A stretch of DNA of 64,000 bases, taken from NCBI GenBank assembly GCA_027494015.1, contig JAOSJP010000037.1, positions 1 through 64,000 of the forward strand, given 5' to 3'. Under the pieces are notes generated by a model that did not search any database, was not told the origin of the DNA, and saw only the letters and a list, made by a program, of their open reading frames with translations. The position numbers were made by a program, and so were the translations under genes. Shown here piece by piece: positions 50,128-59,193 of this stretch (position 1 is the first letter of the stretch; each line of letters begins with the position of its first letter). This DNA comes from Anaerolineae bacterium (GTDB lineage: Bacteria; Chloroflexota; Anaerolineae; Aggregatilineales; Aggregatilineaceae).

Positions 50128-51297
50128 ATGACCACCACCCCGCTTTTCCAGGAGATCGCCGAATCCATCCGCGAGGCGATCCTCAGCGGAGCGCTGCGGC
50201 CCGGCGACGAATTGCCCCCCGTGCGCGAGATGTCCGCCCAGTGGCGCTGCGCGCCAGGCACCGTCCAGCGCGCCTACCAGGAACTGGCGGCGGCGGGCCT
50301 GGTCGTCAGCCGGCCCGGCCAGGGCACGCGCGTGGCCGCGCCCGCGCCGCCCGCCCCTTCGTCGCCGCTGCGCCAGGCCGCGCTGGTGCACCGGGCGGAG
50401 TCCTTCCTGCTGGGCGCGCTGGCCGAAGGGTACGCACCCGGCGAGATCGAGGGGGCCGTCCGCCAGGCGCTCGACCGCTGGCGGGGCGTGGCGGATGTCC
50501 TTCCAGCGCCGCCGCAGACCGTCTTGCGCTTCGCCGGAAGCCACGACCCGGCGGTGTCGGCCCTCGCCGCCCGCTTTGACACGCTGGCCCCTGGCTGCGC
50601 GCTGGAGATCGCCTTCACGGGCAGTCTGGGCGGGCTGATCGCGCTGGCCGAGGGCAAGGCCGACCTGGCGGGCTGCCACCTGTGGGACGCCGAGACGGAC
50701 ACCTACAACCGCCCCTTCGTGCGCCGGCTGCTGCCGGGCCGCCGCGTCGCCCTGCTGACGCTGGCTCACCGCCGCCTGGGGCTGATCGTGCCGCCCGGCA
50801 ATCCGCTGGGGCTGGTCGCCCTGCCCGACCTGGCCCGGCCCGGCCTGCGCTTCCTCAATCGCCAGGCGGGGGCGGGCACGCGCGTCTGGCTGGACGCGCA
50901 GTTGGGGCGGCTTGGCCTGGCCCCGTCACACATTCAGGGCTACGCCGATCGCGTCGCCACGCACGAGGAGATCGCCCGCGCGGTGGCCGAAGGGCGCGCG
51001 GACGCCGGGCTGGGCGTCGAGACGGCGGCGTTGAGCTATGGGCTGGGCTTCGTCGGCCTGACCACTGAACGCTACGATCTGGCCATCCCCGGCGAGGTGT
51101 GGGAGTCTGCACCTGTCCAGCAGTTGGCGGCGTGGCTGGCGACGGACGAGGCGCGCGCAGACATCGCCGCGCTGGGCGGCTACGAGACCGGCGCGACGGG
51201 CCGCGTCGAGTGGGGGAGTGAGTACCTCACCCCCAGCCTCGCTACGCTCGTCTTGCCCCCTCTCCGTTGCGGAGAGGGGGCGGCGAGGCCCGCGTAA
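50128..51297 (+). CDS. GntR-type regulator fused to a periplasmic-binding-protein-like sensor domain
   Basis: 389 residues. The N-terminal winged helix is FQEIAESIREAILSGALRPGDELPPVREMSAQWRCAPGTVQRAYQELAAAGLVVSRPGQGTRV. Residues 165-360 form a PBP-like domain of the type found in molybdate/tungstate regulators: IAFTGSLGGLIALAEGKADLAGCHLWD, RRLGLIVPPGNPLGL, LRFLNRQAGAGTRVWLD and ADAGLGVETAA. It is divergent from tupABC and probably represses it when tungstate is plentiful. The last 24 residues (YLTPSLATLVLPPLRCGEGA...) are encoded by an inserted repeat A, which has displaced the native stop. Confidence 0.88.
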   Translation: MTTTPLFQEIAESIREAILSGALRPGDELPPVREMSAQWRCAPGTVQRAYQELAAAGLVVSRPGQGTRVAAPAPPAPSSPLRQAALVHRAESFLLGALAEGYAPGEIEGAVRQALDRWRGVADVLPAPPQTVLRFAGSHDPAVSALAARFDTLAPGCALEIAFTGSLGGLIALAEGKADLAGCHLWDAETDTYNRPFVRRLLPGRRVALLTLAHRRLGLIVPPGNPLGLVALPDLARPGLRFLNRQAGAGTRVWLDAQLGRLGLAPSHIQGYADRVATHEEIARAVAEGRADAGLGVETAALSYGLGFVGLTTERYDLAIPGEVWESAPVQQLAAWLATDEARADIAALGGYETGATGRVEWGSEYLTPSLATLVLPPLRCGEGAARPA

Positions 51298-51320
51298 GTG
51301 GGCCGAGCGGGGGTGAGGTA
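51223..51320. repeat. Repeat A copy 7, overlapping the end of the GntR-type gene
   Basis: TACCTCACCCCCAGCC...GGGGGTGAGGTA with centre CTCTCCGTTGCGGAGAG. It supplies the last 24 codons and the stop of the regulator gene. Confidence 0.88.
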
Positions 51321-51358
51321 AATCTTGCGTCAGTAGGGTGCGGGCTGAGCGCGGGCGA

Positions 51359-53443
51359 TCAGGGGCCGCTCACGATCAGCGTCGTCAAGTAGACCAGCGG
51401 TGAGGGGAGCGGCACGCCGTCCGGCGCGAAGGCGGGCAGCGGCTCAGCCGTGATCAGGTCGTGCAGCCCGATCAGCAGCGGGTAGTCGCCCGGCGGCAGG
51501 TCGCAGGGGATGCGCAGCGTCCGCCCATCCAGGTGGTACGAGTCTGCACGCCAGTCAACCGTCAGATACCCGCTCGGCTCGGCGTCGGCGCGGGCGACGC
51601 CTTGTCCGTTGGCATCGGCCAGGGCCAGGCCGATGCCCAGGTCAGCGCCCGGCGCGTCAGCCGCATACCACCAGCTTTCAAACGGCACATCCTGGCAGGC
51701 GCGGACGCTCACCCCGCCCGGCAGGCTCCACCCCTGCAGATGGATCGCCTGGCCGAAGCGGGCCACGTCGCCCAGGTCGGCGGGGAGGCGGCGGTATTCC
51801 ACGATTTCGTACACGTTCGTGTCGTCGCGCAGCACGGCTCTGCGCGCGTCGCCAAAGGTACGGCCCAGCGCGTCCAGGAACGGATCGAGCAGGTCTGTGC
51901 GGTTGTACGTGATCAGCCAGGCGCGCTCCGCCCCGTCGAGAAACTGCGCGAAGCGGGTCAGGGTCGCGGGGTCGCTGTCCTGCACCTGGTTGGCGATGGG
52001 GTCATAGGGGAAGCGGTGACTGCTGCCGCCAACGTGAAACATGCGGGTCTTGTCGAAGCCGCCGGGCAGCCGGTCTTGCAGGTAATAGGCGAGCACCTGC
52101 GTGCTGGCGGCGTAGTCGTTGACGTGAGCGATCACCCGGTCGCCGGGCTGGTAGGCGGGCGTCATGAAAGCGATCAGCTCGCGGTAGGGCGCATTCGCGC
52201 GGTAGGTGCGGAATTCGGTCAGGGCGGGATAGGTCAGCAGCAGAATCGCCGCCAGCCGCGCCTGCCAGGGCAGCCGCCGCAGTCCCAGCGCGGCGACCAG
52301 CGCCATGAACGGCACCAGAATGATCAGGTTCTTGGGCGTGGCGTTGCCCGTGCCGAAGCGATTGGTGAGAAAGGCCAGCGCCAGCGCCGCGCCGGGAGCG
52401 ATCAGCATCATCAGCGCCGGCCCCGCCGCCCCCAGGCGGTATCTGGCCTCATCCTCCCGTGAGAAGGGAAAGAGTGAGACCGGTCTTTGGTTTATCTCAC
52501 CCCCAGCCTCGCTGCGCTCGGCTTGCCCCCTCTCCATGCATGGAGAGGGGGCGGCGAGGCGCGCCAGCGCTGAGCGGGGGTGAGGTAAAACGAGGACGCG
52601 CCGCAATCCGGCCAGCGCCGCGCCCAGGATGACCAGCGCGCCGACGGCCAGCAGCAATCGCCCAATCGCCACCGGCTCCAGCATCATCTGGTCGTGAAGC
52701 TGGCGGAAAAAAGTCCGGTCGGACGGCATGGCGTAGGTCACGCCGCCCGCGCCCACCACAAAGCGATGCGCCAGCGGCAGCAGCCACGCGCCGAACGACA
52801 GCCCGATGGCGGCGAAAAGGCCAAATGCGCGCAGATAAAGCCCGCGCTCCCAGCGCACCAGCAGCGGGAAGGCCACGGCCAGCCCGGCCAGGGCGTAACC
52901 GGCATAATAGTGCGTTTGCAGCGCGGCCACGCCGAACGCCACGAACAGCAGCGCGCGGGCAAAGGTAGGTCGTCGCGTCCAGCGCAGCAGGGCCAGCGTC
53001 AGGCCCGCTGTGACGAGCACCAGCGCGCCGTAGGGCCGGAACTCGCCCATGTAGAACTGGGCGAAGGGCAGCGTCCCCAGCACGAAAGCAGCGTACCCGC
53101 CCACCGTCCAGCCGCCGAGATCCGCGCCCAGCCGCCAGACCAGCGCCAGCGCCAGCAACGTGACCAGCGTAGAGAAGTGGCGCACGACCGACTCGGTCTT
53201 GCCCGCCTCGCCGAGCAACTGAACCCACCAAACAGCGATGACGCGCCAGCCCGCCGGGTGCACGCCCCCTGTGCCGATCCACTGCACCACTTCGGACGTG
53301 TCCATGATCTGCGCGGCGTGAACCGTGTAGATTTCGTCCTCGCGGAAGTTGCGCCCGTGAAAGTGGTAGGTGTGCAGCGCGGTCAGCGCCAGCAGCAAGC
53401 CAGCGGCGAGCAGGAGGGTGGCGGGGCGTTCCAGGCGGGTCAT
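51359..53443 (-). CDS. Membrane glycosyltransferase-like protein (GT39/ArnT type) interrupted in frame by repeat A
   Basis: 694 residues. The N-terminus MTRLERPATLLLAAGLLLALTALHTYHFHGRNFREDEIYTVHAA has a TM helix then the acidic catalytic loop (REDE) typical of lipid-phosphosugar-dependent glycosyltransferases. Ten or so hydrophobic helices follow. About 33 residues (LPHPRSALARLAAPSP, CMERGQAERSEAGGEIN) are the translation of a repeat A copy and are absent from the neighbouring paralogue. The C-terminal extracytoplasmic domain (LQGWSLPGGVSVRACQDVPFESWW, LDGRTLRIPCDLPPGDYPLLIGLHDL) is shared with the paralogue. Four-base overlap with the next gene. Confidence 0.82.
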   Translation of the reverse strand: MTRLERPATLLLAAGLLLALTALHTYHFHGRNFREDEIYTVHAAQIMDTSEVVQWIGTGGVHPAGWRVIAVWWVQLLGEAGKTESVVRHFSTLVTLLALALVWRLGADLGGWTVGGYAAFVLGTLPFAQFYMGEFRPYGALVLVTAGLTLALLRWTRRPTFARALLFVAFGVAALQTHYYAGYALAGLAVAFPLLVRWERGLYLRAFGLFAAIGLSFGAWLLPLAHRFVVGAGGVTYAMPSDRTFFRQLHDQMMLEPVAIGRLLLAVGALVILGAALAGLRRVLVLPHPRSALARLAAPSPCMERGQAERSEAGGEINQRPVSLFPFSREDEARYRLGAAGPALMMLIAPGAALALAFLTNRFGTGNATPKNLIILVPFMALVAALGLRRLPWQARLAAILLLTYPALTEFRTYRANAPYRELIAFMTPAYQPGDRVIAHVNDYAASTQVLAYYLQDRLPGGFDKTRMFHVGGSSHRFPYDPIANQVQDSDPATLTRFAQFLDGAERAWLITYNRTDLLDPFLDALGRTFGDARRAVLRDDTNVYEIVEYRRLPADLGDVARFGQAIHLQGWSLPGGVSVRACQDVPFESWWYAADAPGADLGIGLALADANGQGVARADAEPSGYLTVDWRADSYHLDGRTLRIPCDLPPGDYPLLIGLHDLITAEPLPAFAPDGVPLPSPLVYLTTLIVSGP
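52493..52590. repeat. Repeat A copy 8, inside a coding sequence
   Basis: A full-length copy with centre CTCTCCATGCATGGAGAG, lying wholly within the membrane glycosyltransferase gene and keeping its reading frame open. Confidence 0.92.
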
Positions 53444-55398
53444 GGCGTCACCGTCAGCGTGGTCAGATAGATCAGGCTCGCGCCGGTTGGCGCGCCGTCC
53501 GGCGTGAAGGCGGGCAGCGCCTCCGCCGTCACCAGGTCGTGCAGCCCGATCAGCAGCGGGTAGTCGCCCGGCGGCAGGTCGCAGGGGACGGTCAGTGTCC
53601 GCCCGTCCAGGTGGTAGGTGCCCGCCTCCCAGTCAATGGTGCGCGCGCCGCTCGGCCCGGCGTCCACTCTGGCCACGCCCTGCCCGCTCGCGTCGGCCAG
53701 CACCAGCCCGATGCCCAGGTCCGCGCCCGGCGCGTCGAGGGCGCGCCACCAGCTTTCGAAGGGCACATCCTGGCAGGCACGGACGGCCACGCCGTCCGGC
53801 AGATTCCATCCTTGCAGGCTGATCGCCTCCCCGAAATGCACTTGCTCGCGCAGGTCGTCGGGGATGCGGCGGTATTCGCGCAGATAGTAGGTGCGCCGGT
53901 CGCCGAGCGCCGTCCCCGCGCGGTGCAGGGCGAAATTCTCGTGTAGCACGTCGAGGAACGGCCCAACGTTGCGCAGGATCAACTGCTCGTCGCCGTAGAT
54001 GTACCAGACGCGCCCGGCGTCGGCCAGGAAGTCGGCGAACTCAGCCAGGTATTCCGGCTCCGGCGTGAGGACGCGGTGCTGTAGGTGCTCCGCCTGCGGC
54101 AGCTCTTTCGTCAGGTAGCCGACAAAGTACATGTTGCCGTTCTGCGGGCGCGGCTCCAGCCGGTCGAAGAAGTAGTAGGCCAGCTCGCGCGGCTCCTTGA
54201 TGCCGCTCACCAGGAAGTGATCGCCCGGCTGGTAGTTGGGCGCGACGAAGGCGACCGTCGCCTTGTAGGGCACGCTCTCGCGGTAGGCGCGGAAGTCCTT
54301 CAGCGCGGGCAGGGCGACCAGCGCCACCACGGCCACCTGCGCCTGCCAGGGCATCCGCCGCAGGGCGAAGGCCAGCAACACGGCCAGCGGCGGCAGCAGG
54401 ATGATCAGGTTGCGCGTGGTGATGCTGCTCATCCAGGCGTTGGCGACGAAGGCGGCGGTCAGGGCGATCAGCGGGACGAGCAGCACGTACCGCTTGCGCC
54501 ATGCCTCCCCGCCGCGAAAAAGCGTAGCCTCCCCGCGCGACCGCCCCCACAGTCCGACCGGCAGCAGCAGCGCGGCGATCAGCAACAACTCGCCCAGGGC
54601 CAGCGGGGCGATCTGCAGCTCGTCGTGAATGAGAGCCAGCGTGTCCCAGTTGGAAGGGGCGGCGTAGGTCTTGCCGCCGCGAAACATGAAGCGGTGCAGA
54701 ACCGGCAGCAGCCAGGCCGCGAACGACAGCGCGATGGCCGCGAACAGCCCGAACGCGCGCAGATAGCGGCCCCGATCCCAGCGCACCAGCAGCGGGAAGG
54801 CAATGACCTGCCCGGCCAGGATGTACGCGGCGAAGTAGTGCGTTTGCAGGGCGATCACGCCGAAGGCCACGAACAGCAGCGCGCGGGCAAACGTGGGACG
54901 GCGCACCCAGCGCAGGAACGACAGCAGCAGCCCGGCAGAGGTCAGCGCCAGCAGCGCGTAGGGCCGGAATTCGCGCATGTAGAAGATGAAGAAGGGAGCG
55001 GTGCCCAGCAGGAACAACGCAGTCAGCCCAGTCCGCCGGTCGAACAGGTCTGCGCCCAGGCGGTAGACCAGGGCCAGGGTGAGCATGGCGCACAGCGCCG
55101 AGAGCCAGCGCGTCGCGCCCTCGGTCACGCCGGCCAGCTTGACCCAGTACACGGCCAGGATGCGCCAGCCGGCGGGGTGCGACGCCTGCTGCGCGATCCA
55201 CTGAGCGGTCTCGGCGGCGTTGAGCACGACGCCAGCGTGAACCGTGTTCACCTCGTCGGCGCGGTAATCCCGCCCGTGATAGCGGGCTGTCGAGAGAGCC
55301 ACCCCGCCCAGAATCAGGAGGGCGGAGAGGAGCGTGGCGAGGGCGGCTGCCAGCCCAGCAGAGCGGCGGGGTGCGGTCAGCAATGGTGTGTCGGTCAC
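53440..55398 (-). CDS. Membrane glycosyltransferase-like protein (paralogue of the next gene downstream)
   Basis: 652 residues from a GTG at 55398 that overlaps the upstream stop (GTGA). LLSALLILGGVALSTARYHGRDYRADEVNTVHAG has the catalytic acidic loop (RADE); about ten TM helices follow. The extracytoplasmic C-terminus contains ISLQGWNLPDGVAVRACQDVPFESWW and LDGRTLTVPCDLPPGDYPLLIGLHDLVTAE. It aligns along its length with the 51359-53443 product but lacks the repeat-derived insert, so it shows the ancestral form. The acceptor is unknown; such enzymes glycosylate proteins or lipids at the membrane. Confidence 0.83.
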   Translation of the reverse strand: MTDTPLLTAPRRSAGLAAALATLLSALLILGGVALSTARYHGRDYRADEVNTVHAGVVLNAAETAQWIAQQASHPAGWRILAVYWVKLAGVTEGATRWLSALCAMLTLALVYRLGADLFDRRTGLTALFLLGTAPFFIFYMREFRPYALLALTSAGLLLSFLRWVRRPTFARALLFVAFGVIALQTHYFAAYILAGQVIAFPLLVRWDRGRYLRAFGLFAAIALSFAAWLLPVLHRFMFRGGKTYAAPSNWDTLALIHDELQIAPLALGELLLIAALLLPVGLWGRSRGEATLFRGGEAWRKRYVLLVPLIALTAAFVANAWMSSITTRNLIILLPPLAVLLAFALRRMPWQAQVAVVALVALPALKDFRAYRESVPYKATVAFVAPNYQPGDHFLVSGIKEPRELAYYFFDRLEPRPQNGNMYFVGYLTKELPQAEHLQHRVLTPEPEYLAEFADFLADAGRVWYIYGDEQLILRNVGPFLDVLHENFALHRAGTALGDRRTYYLREYRRIPDDLREQVHFGEAISLQGWNLPDGVAVRACQDVPFESWWRALDAPGADLGIGLVLADASGQGVARVDAGPSGARTIDWEAGTYHLDGRTLTVPCDLPPGDYPLLIGLHDLVTAEALPAFTPDGAPTGASLIYLTTLTVTP

Positions 55399-55402
55399 GC
55401 GC

Positions 55403-57024
55403 TCACTCCCCAGGTTGCCCGCCAGTGCCAGTGTCCAGCCGGTACGCGCCCCCGTCGCTGGCGATGATGACGGGCGTCGGCTTCCCAGCGCCCGGCCAGC
55501 GTTTCTACCGTATAGTCCGTCGCGATGCAATGCCTGCGCCCCCAGTCGCAGCGCGCAATCGGCTCGAACCAGACGAGCGTCACCTCCTCGCCCGCCGTCT
55601 CCTCCAGCAGCGCGGGCCAGCCGTCGAGCGCCGCCGGCACCGGCTCGTTAGCCAGGCCGCTCTGTACCAGCAGGTGCAGCGGCGCGTTGGTCAGGATGCG
55701 CCCGCCCGGAGGATCGGCTCGCACCGCGCGCAGCAGCGGCGACTCGCGCCACGTCTCGTAGGTGATCTGCGATGCTTCGGAGATGTCGCGCAGCATGGGA
55801 ATGTTGTCGCGCAGCCGGTCCGCCGGGTAGAGCAGCCACAGCGCGGCCAGGGCGACGAGGGCGTAGGCAGGCAGACGCCCGCCGCGCGCCCGCAGCCAGC
55901 CCGCCGCCCGGTCGAGGGCGATGAAGGCCAGCCCGATCACCGGGACATACAGCGGCGCGAGCAGTCGCTCGTCAAGCGGGTCGTACTGCACGCGCGCCGC
56001 GCTGACGATCACAAAAGCCGCGTAGAGCGCCGCGAACAGCAGCAGCGGCAGCGCGCGCAGCCCGGCCAGCCAGCGCCACGCCCCGCGCCGCTCGCGCGCG
56101 ACCAGCAGGGCGAGTCCCAGCGCCAGCGCCCCGCCCACGATCAGCCCGGCGGCCTGGTAGCCGATTCCGAAGCGCTCCGGCGTCAGCCAGGTGACGGTGA
56201 GATCGTAGACGGCGCGGATGTTGGCGGGCAGGGCGCGCGCGGAGGGGGCGCGCTCGCCGGTCAGCGTGCCGGCGCGGGCCTGGTTGTGGGCCAGCCACAG
56301 CGCCAGCGGCAGCGCGGCGACCGCGGCGAAGATCACAGCATCGCGCAGGCGGCGGCGTGCGGGTACCCGCAGCGCCAGGGCGACGAGCGCCAGCGCGCCA
56401 GTGATGATTAGCATGGCACCCGTGTAGCGTTGGAGAGCAGCCAGTCCAGCCAGAATCGCAGCGGCGAGCAGCGTCCGGTCGCGCGGCGCGGCCAGGTGAC
56501 GATCCAGCGCGATCAGGGCCAGCAAAACCCAGCAGGATAAACAGCGGCTCCGACCAGGCGAACGCGGCCACATAGACCAGCGGGTAGCCCAGAGCGACGG
56601 CCAGCGTTGCCAGCGCCGCCACCCACACCGCGCGCAGGAAGCGGCGCATGAGCAACCCGGCGGCGATCACGGTCGCGGCTACGGTCAGCGCGTTGGCGAT
56701 GCGCAGCGCGTCGAGCAGGTGCAGGTTGTACCCGGCCAGGTCCGCCAGACCGATGAGCGCGGCGATCAGCGCGGGGAAGAGCGGCGGCCAGAGCACAAAC
56801 GGAGCGCCCGTGTGGCGGGTGAAGCCCTCGCCGGCCAGCAGGTTGCGCGCTGCCGCAATGTAGTTCCACGAGTCCGGCGACGTGGCGACCCCGCCCGGCG
56901 TGCTGACCCAGACCAGCGCCGCGCCCAGGATGGCCGCGCCAGCCAGCAGTGCCAGCCACAGCGCGCGCCCCCGGCGCGCGTCTGGGCGGGGAATGGGCGG
57001 ATCTGCTCGCCGGTCTGCGCTCAT
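55403..57024 (-). CDS. Membrane glycosyltransferase-like or polytopic protein, two frameshifts
   Basis: Starts MSADRRADPPIPRPDARRGRALWLALLAGAAILGAALVW. The first periplasmic loop TSPDSWNYIAAARNLLAGEGF has an Asp in the catalytic position of GT39-type enzymes, followed by FTRHTGAPFVLWPPLFPALIA. A one-base slip near 56530 (GGGTTTTGCTGG) joins PLFILLG to VLLALIALDRHLAAPRD. A second near 55470 restores the tail VIIASDGGAYRLDTGTGGQ and a stop at 55403; uncorrected, the frame ends at 55395. About 540 residues. Probably part of the same surface-glycan operon. Confidence 0.72.
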
Positions 57025-57050
57025 GCGCTGCCGCCTCCCGTGAGCGCCCG

Positions 57051-58181
57051 TCAGCGCAGCAGGCGTTGCAGCGCGGCCAGCAGCAGCACAACGTTCTCGC
57101 GGCGGCTGGAGTAGCCCATCAGCCCGACGCGCCAGACCCTGCCCTTCAGCGACCCCAGCCCGCCGCTGATCTCAATGTTGTACTCGTCCAGCAGACGGCG
57201 GCGGATGGCCGCCTCGTCCACGCCGTCTGGCACGCAGACGGTCGTCAGGGGCGGCAGGCGGTGCGCCGCCGCGACGTGCAGCGCCAGCCCCAATTCGGCC
57301 AGCCCCTCCCAAAGCAGCTCGGCGTGGCGGCGGTGACGGGCCGCGCGCGCCTCCAGCCCCTCTTCGGCCACCAGGCGCAGCGCCTCGTACAGCGCGTAGA
57401 TGGACGAGATCGGCGCGGTGTGGTGGTAAACGCGCGGCGCGCCCCAGTACTGGCGCAGCAGCGTCAGGTCGAGATACCAGTTAGCGACAGGGGCTGGGCG
57501 GCGTTCCAGCCGCGCGACAGCGCGCAGGCTCAGCGTGATCGGCGAAACGCCGGGCGGGCAGCTCAGACACTTCTGCGCGCCGCTGTAGCACACGTCAATG
57601 CCCAGCGCGTCTACCGCCAGGGGGACGCCCGCCAGCGAGGCCACCGTATCCACGATCAACACGCCGCCATGCGCGTGCACCGCGTCCGCGATCCCGTCCA
57701 GCGGCTGCAGCGCCCCGGTCGAGGTCTCGCCGTGCACCAAGACCACCACCTGCGCCGGACGCCGCGCCAGCGCCGCGTTGATCTCCTCGACGGTGAAGAC
57801 CTCGCCCCAGGGCCGCTCCAGCACGCTCACCTCGCCCCCGTAACGGCGGGCCATCTCCGCGATGCGCAGCCCGAAGTAGCCATTGGCGCAGACGAGCACC
57901 GCGTCGCCCGGCGCGACCATGTTGGCGACCGCCGCTTCCATCGCCGCCGTGCCCGTGCCAGAAATGGGCAGTGTGAGCGCGTTTTCGGTCTGGAAGACGT
58001 AACGCAGCAAGTCCTGCACGCGATCCATCAGCGCGACGAAGTGTGGGTCCAGGTGGCCGACGACCGGCGCGGCCATCACCCGCAGCACGCGCGGGTCTAC
58101 CATGCTGGGGCCGGGGCCGAGCAGCACGCGCTCCGGCACGGTCAGATCAGGATAGAGAGGGGGCAGATGGGCAGTGGTCAT
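57051..58181 (-). CDS. Class V aminotransferase (alanine-glyoxylate/serine-glyoxylate type)
   Basis: 376 residues. LLGPGPSMVDPRVLRVMAAPVVGHLDPHFVALMD is the family N-terminus; ISGTGTAAMEAAVANMVAPGD binds the cofactor phosphate, HGETSTGALQPLDGIAD and IVDTVASLAGVPLAVD hold the PLP ring, and the Schiff-base Lys is in YSGAQKCLSCPPG. The terminal GLGSLKGRVWRVGLMGYSS binds the substrate carboxylate. It transfers amino groups between alanine or serine and glyoxylate in the cytosol. The gene precedes the glycosyltransferases on the same strand by 27 bases, which may be chance. Confidence 0.94.
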   Translation of the reverse strand: MTTAHLPPLYPDLTVPERVLLGPGPSMVDPRVLRVMAAPVVGHLDPHFVALMDRVQDLLRYVFQTENALTLPISGTGTAAMEAAVANMVAPGDAVLVCANGYFGLRIAEMARRYGGEVSVLERPWGEVFTVEEINAALARRPAQVVVLVHGETSTGALQPLDGIADAVHAHGGVLIVDTVASLAGVPLAVDALGIDVCYSGAQKCLSCPPGVSPITLSLRAVARLERRPAPVANWYLDLTLLRQYWGAPRVYHHTAPISSIYALYEALRLVAEEGLEARAARHRRHAELLWEGLAELGLALHVAAAHRLPPLTTVCVPDGVDEAAIRRRLLDEYNIEISGGLGSLKGRVWRVGLMGYSSRRENVVLLLAALQRLLR

Positions 58182-58294
58182 GCGGTCTCACTCCAGCGCA
58201 GCGCAAGCCAGGCTTTGGGACGCAGCCGCGATTGTAACACGAACTGCGCAGCTCCTGGCAGCGAAAACGGGGGAGATCTTCTGCGGTGAAATTT

Positions 58295-58324
58295 GCAGGG
58301 GAGGGTTTCGAAACCCTCCCCTAC
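58295..58324. repeat. Repeat C variant copy 5
   Basis: GCAGGGGAGGGTTTC and its near-complement GAAACCCTCCCCTAC. It lies in the 525-base gap 58182-58707, which is mostly repeats; no gene was seen there. Confidence 0.8.
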
Positions 58325-58368
58325 AAATAGCGGGCGCTTCCTGAGACTTGAAACCTGCGTTGTCACAC

Positions 58369-58573
58369 GGGCGCGTGCACAACCCGTCCGGTAGGGACGC
58401 TGCTCTGCTGCGCCCCGGTTGGCCTCACCCCCGCCCGGCGCTGATGTGCTCACACGCCAGACTTCCGAAGTTTCGGGAACTTCGGAAGTCTATTCCGGGG
58501 CCGAGCGGGGCGAGGTTGGGGGTGAGGTCAATGCCCTCGCGTCAGGCAAGTCGCTGACAACCTTTGCGCGCCC
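58369..58573. repeat. Repeat D copy 4 enclosing repeat A copy 9, itself containing repeat B copy 4
   Basis: Ends GGGCGCGTGCACAACCCGTCC and GACAACCTTTGCGCGCCC are inverted repeats. Inside is GGTAGGGACGCTGCTCTGCTGCGCCCC, then repeat A (58419-58531), whose centre is occupied by repeat B (58459-58491, AGACTTCCGAAG / CTTCGGAAGTCT). Three repeat types are nested. Confidence 0.78.
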
Positions 58574-58707
58574 CTGTCACGTCAGCAAGTCGCAGAAAAC
58601 GCAAAAGTGATTCATAATCAACCGCCAGCCGTGCCAGCACGAGCCTTCGACCGTCAGCGAGCGGTGCTCCGGCACCAGGCTCGCCCAGTGAAGCGGAACA
58701 GCGTGCC

Positions 58708-59187
58708 ATGCAGACTTGCCCCCACTGCGGGTGGGAAAACTTCGAAGGGATCATCTATTGCGACCGGTGTGGGGTGGCGCTCGTCCGGCTGCCGCTGTCC
58801 ACGCGCATGCTGGTCAGCTCGCCGGATACGCAGGTGCGCACCGACACATTGGGGCCGGATGGCGTTGTCGTCTTGCAGGTGGGCGAGTCCGATCCTCCAT
58901 TCATGATCCAGATTCGGGGCGAGATCGTCCTGGGCCGCGTCAGCCAGGCGTCGGACGAAGCCACCTATCTCAACCTGACGCCCTTCGGCGCAGACGAGGC
59001 CGGGGTATCGCGCCGTCACGCGCGGCTGCTGCGCGACGGGCGCGCAGTTTATCTGATGGACCTCGACAGCACCAACGGCACGCGCGTCAATGGGGAGTCG
59101 CTGGCGGCGGGCGTGGAGAAGCGTCTGCGCGACGGTGACGAACTCCTGCTGGGACGCCTGAAGGTCTTCGTCTATTTCAAGCAGTAG
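58708..59187 (+). CDS. Zinc-ribbon FHA-domain protein
   Basis: 159 residues. An N-terminal zinc ribbon (C4, C7, C18, C21: CPHCGW and CDRCG) is followed by a linker rich in Thr (STRMLVSSPDTQVRTDTLG) and one FHA domain: IVLGRVSQASDEATYLNL, GVSRRHARLLRDG and MDLDSTNGTRVNGESL. FHA domains bind phosphothreonine; the linker Thr-Asp-Thr-Leu resembles the self-phosphorylated site of GarA-type proteins. It lies seven bases before a lipoprotein gene on the same strand, so the two are co-expressed. Confidence 0.9.
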   Translation: MQTCPHCGWENFEGIIYCDRCGVALVRLPLSTRMLVSSPDTQVRTDTLGPDGVVVLQVGESDPPFMIQIRGEIVLGRVSQASDEATYLNLTPFGADEAGVSRRHARLLRDGRAVYLMDLDSTNGTRVNGESLAAGVEKRLRDGDELLLGRLKVFVYFKQ

Positions 59188-59193
59188 GGGCGC

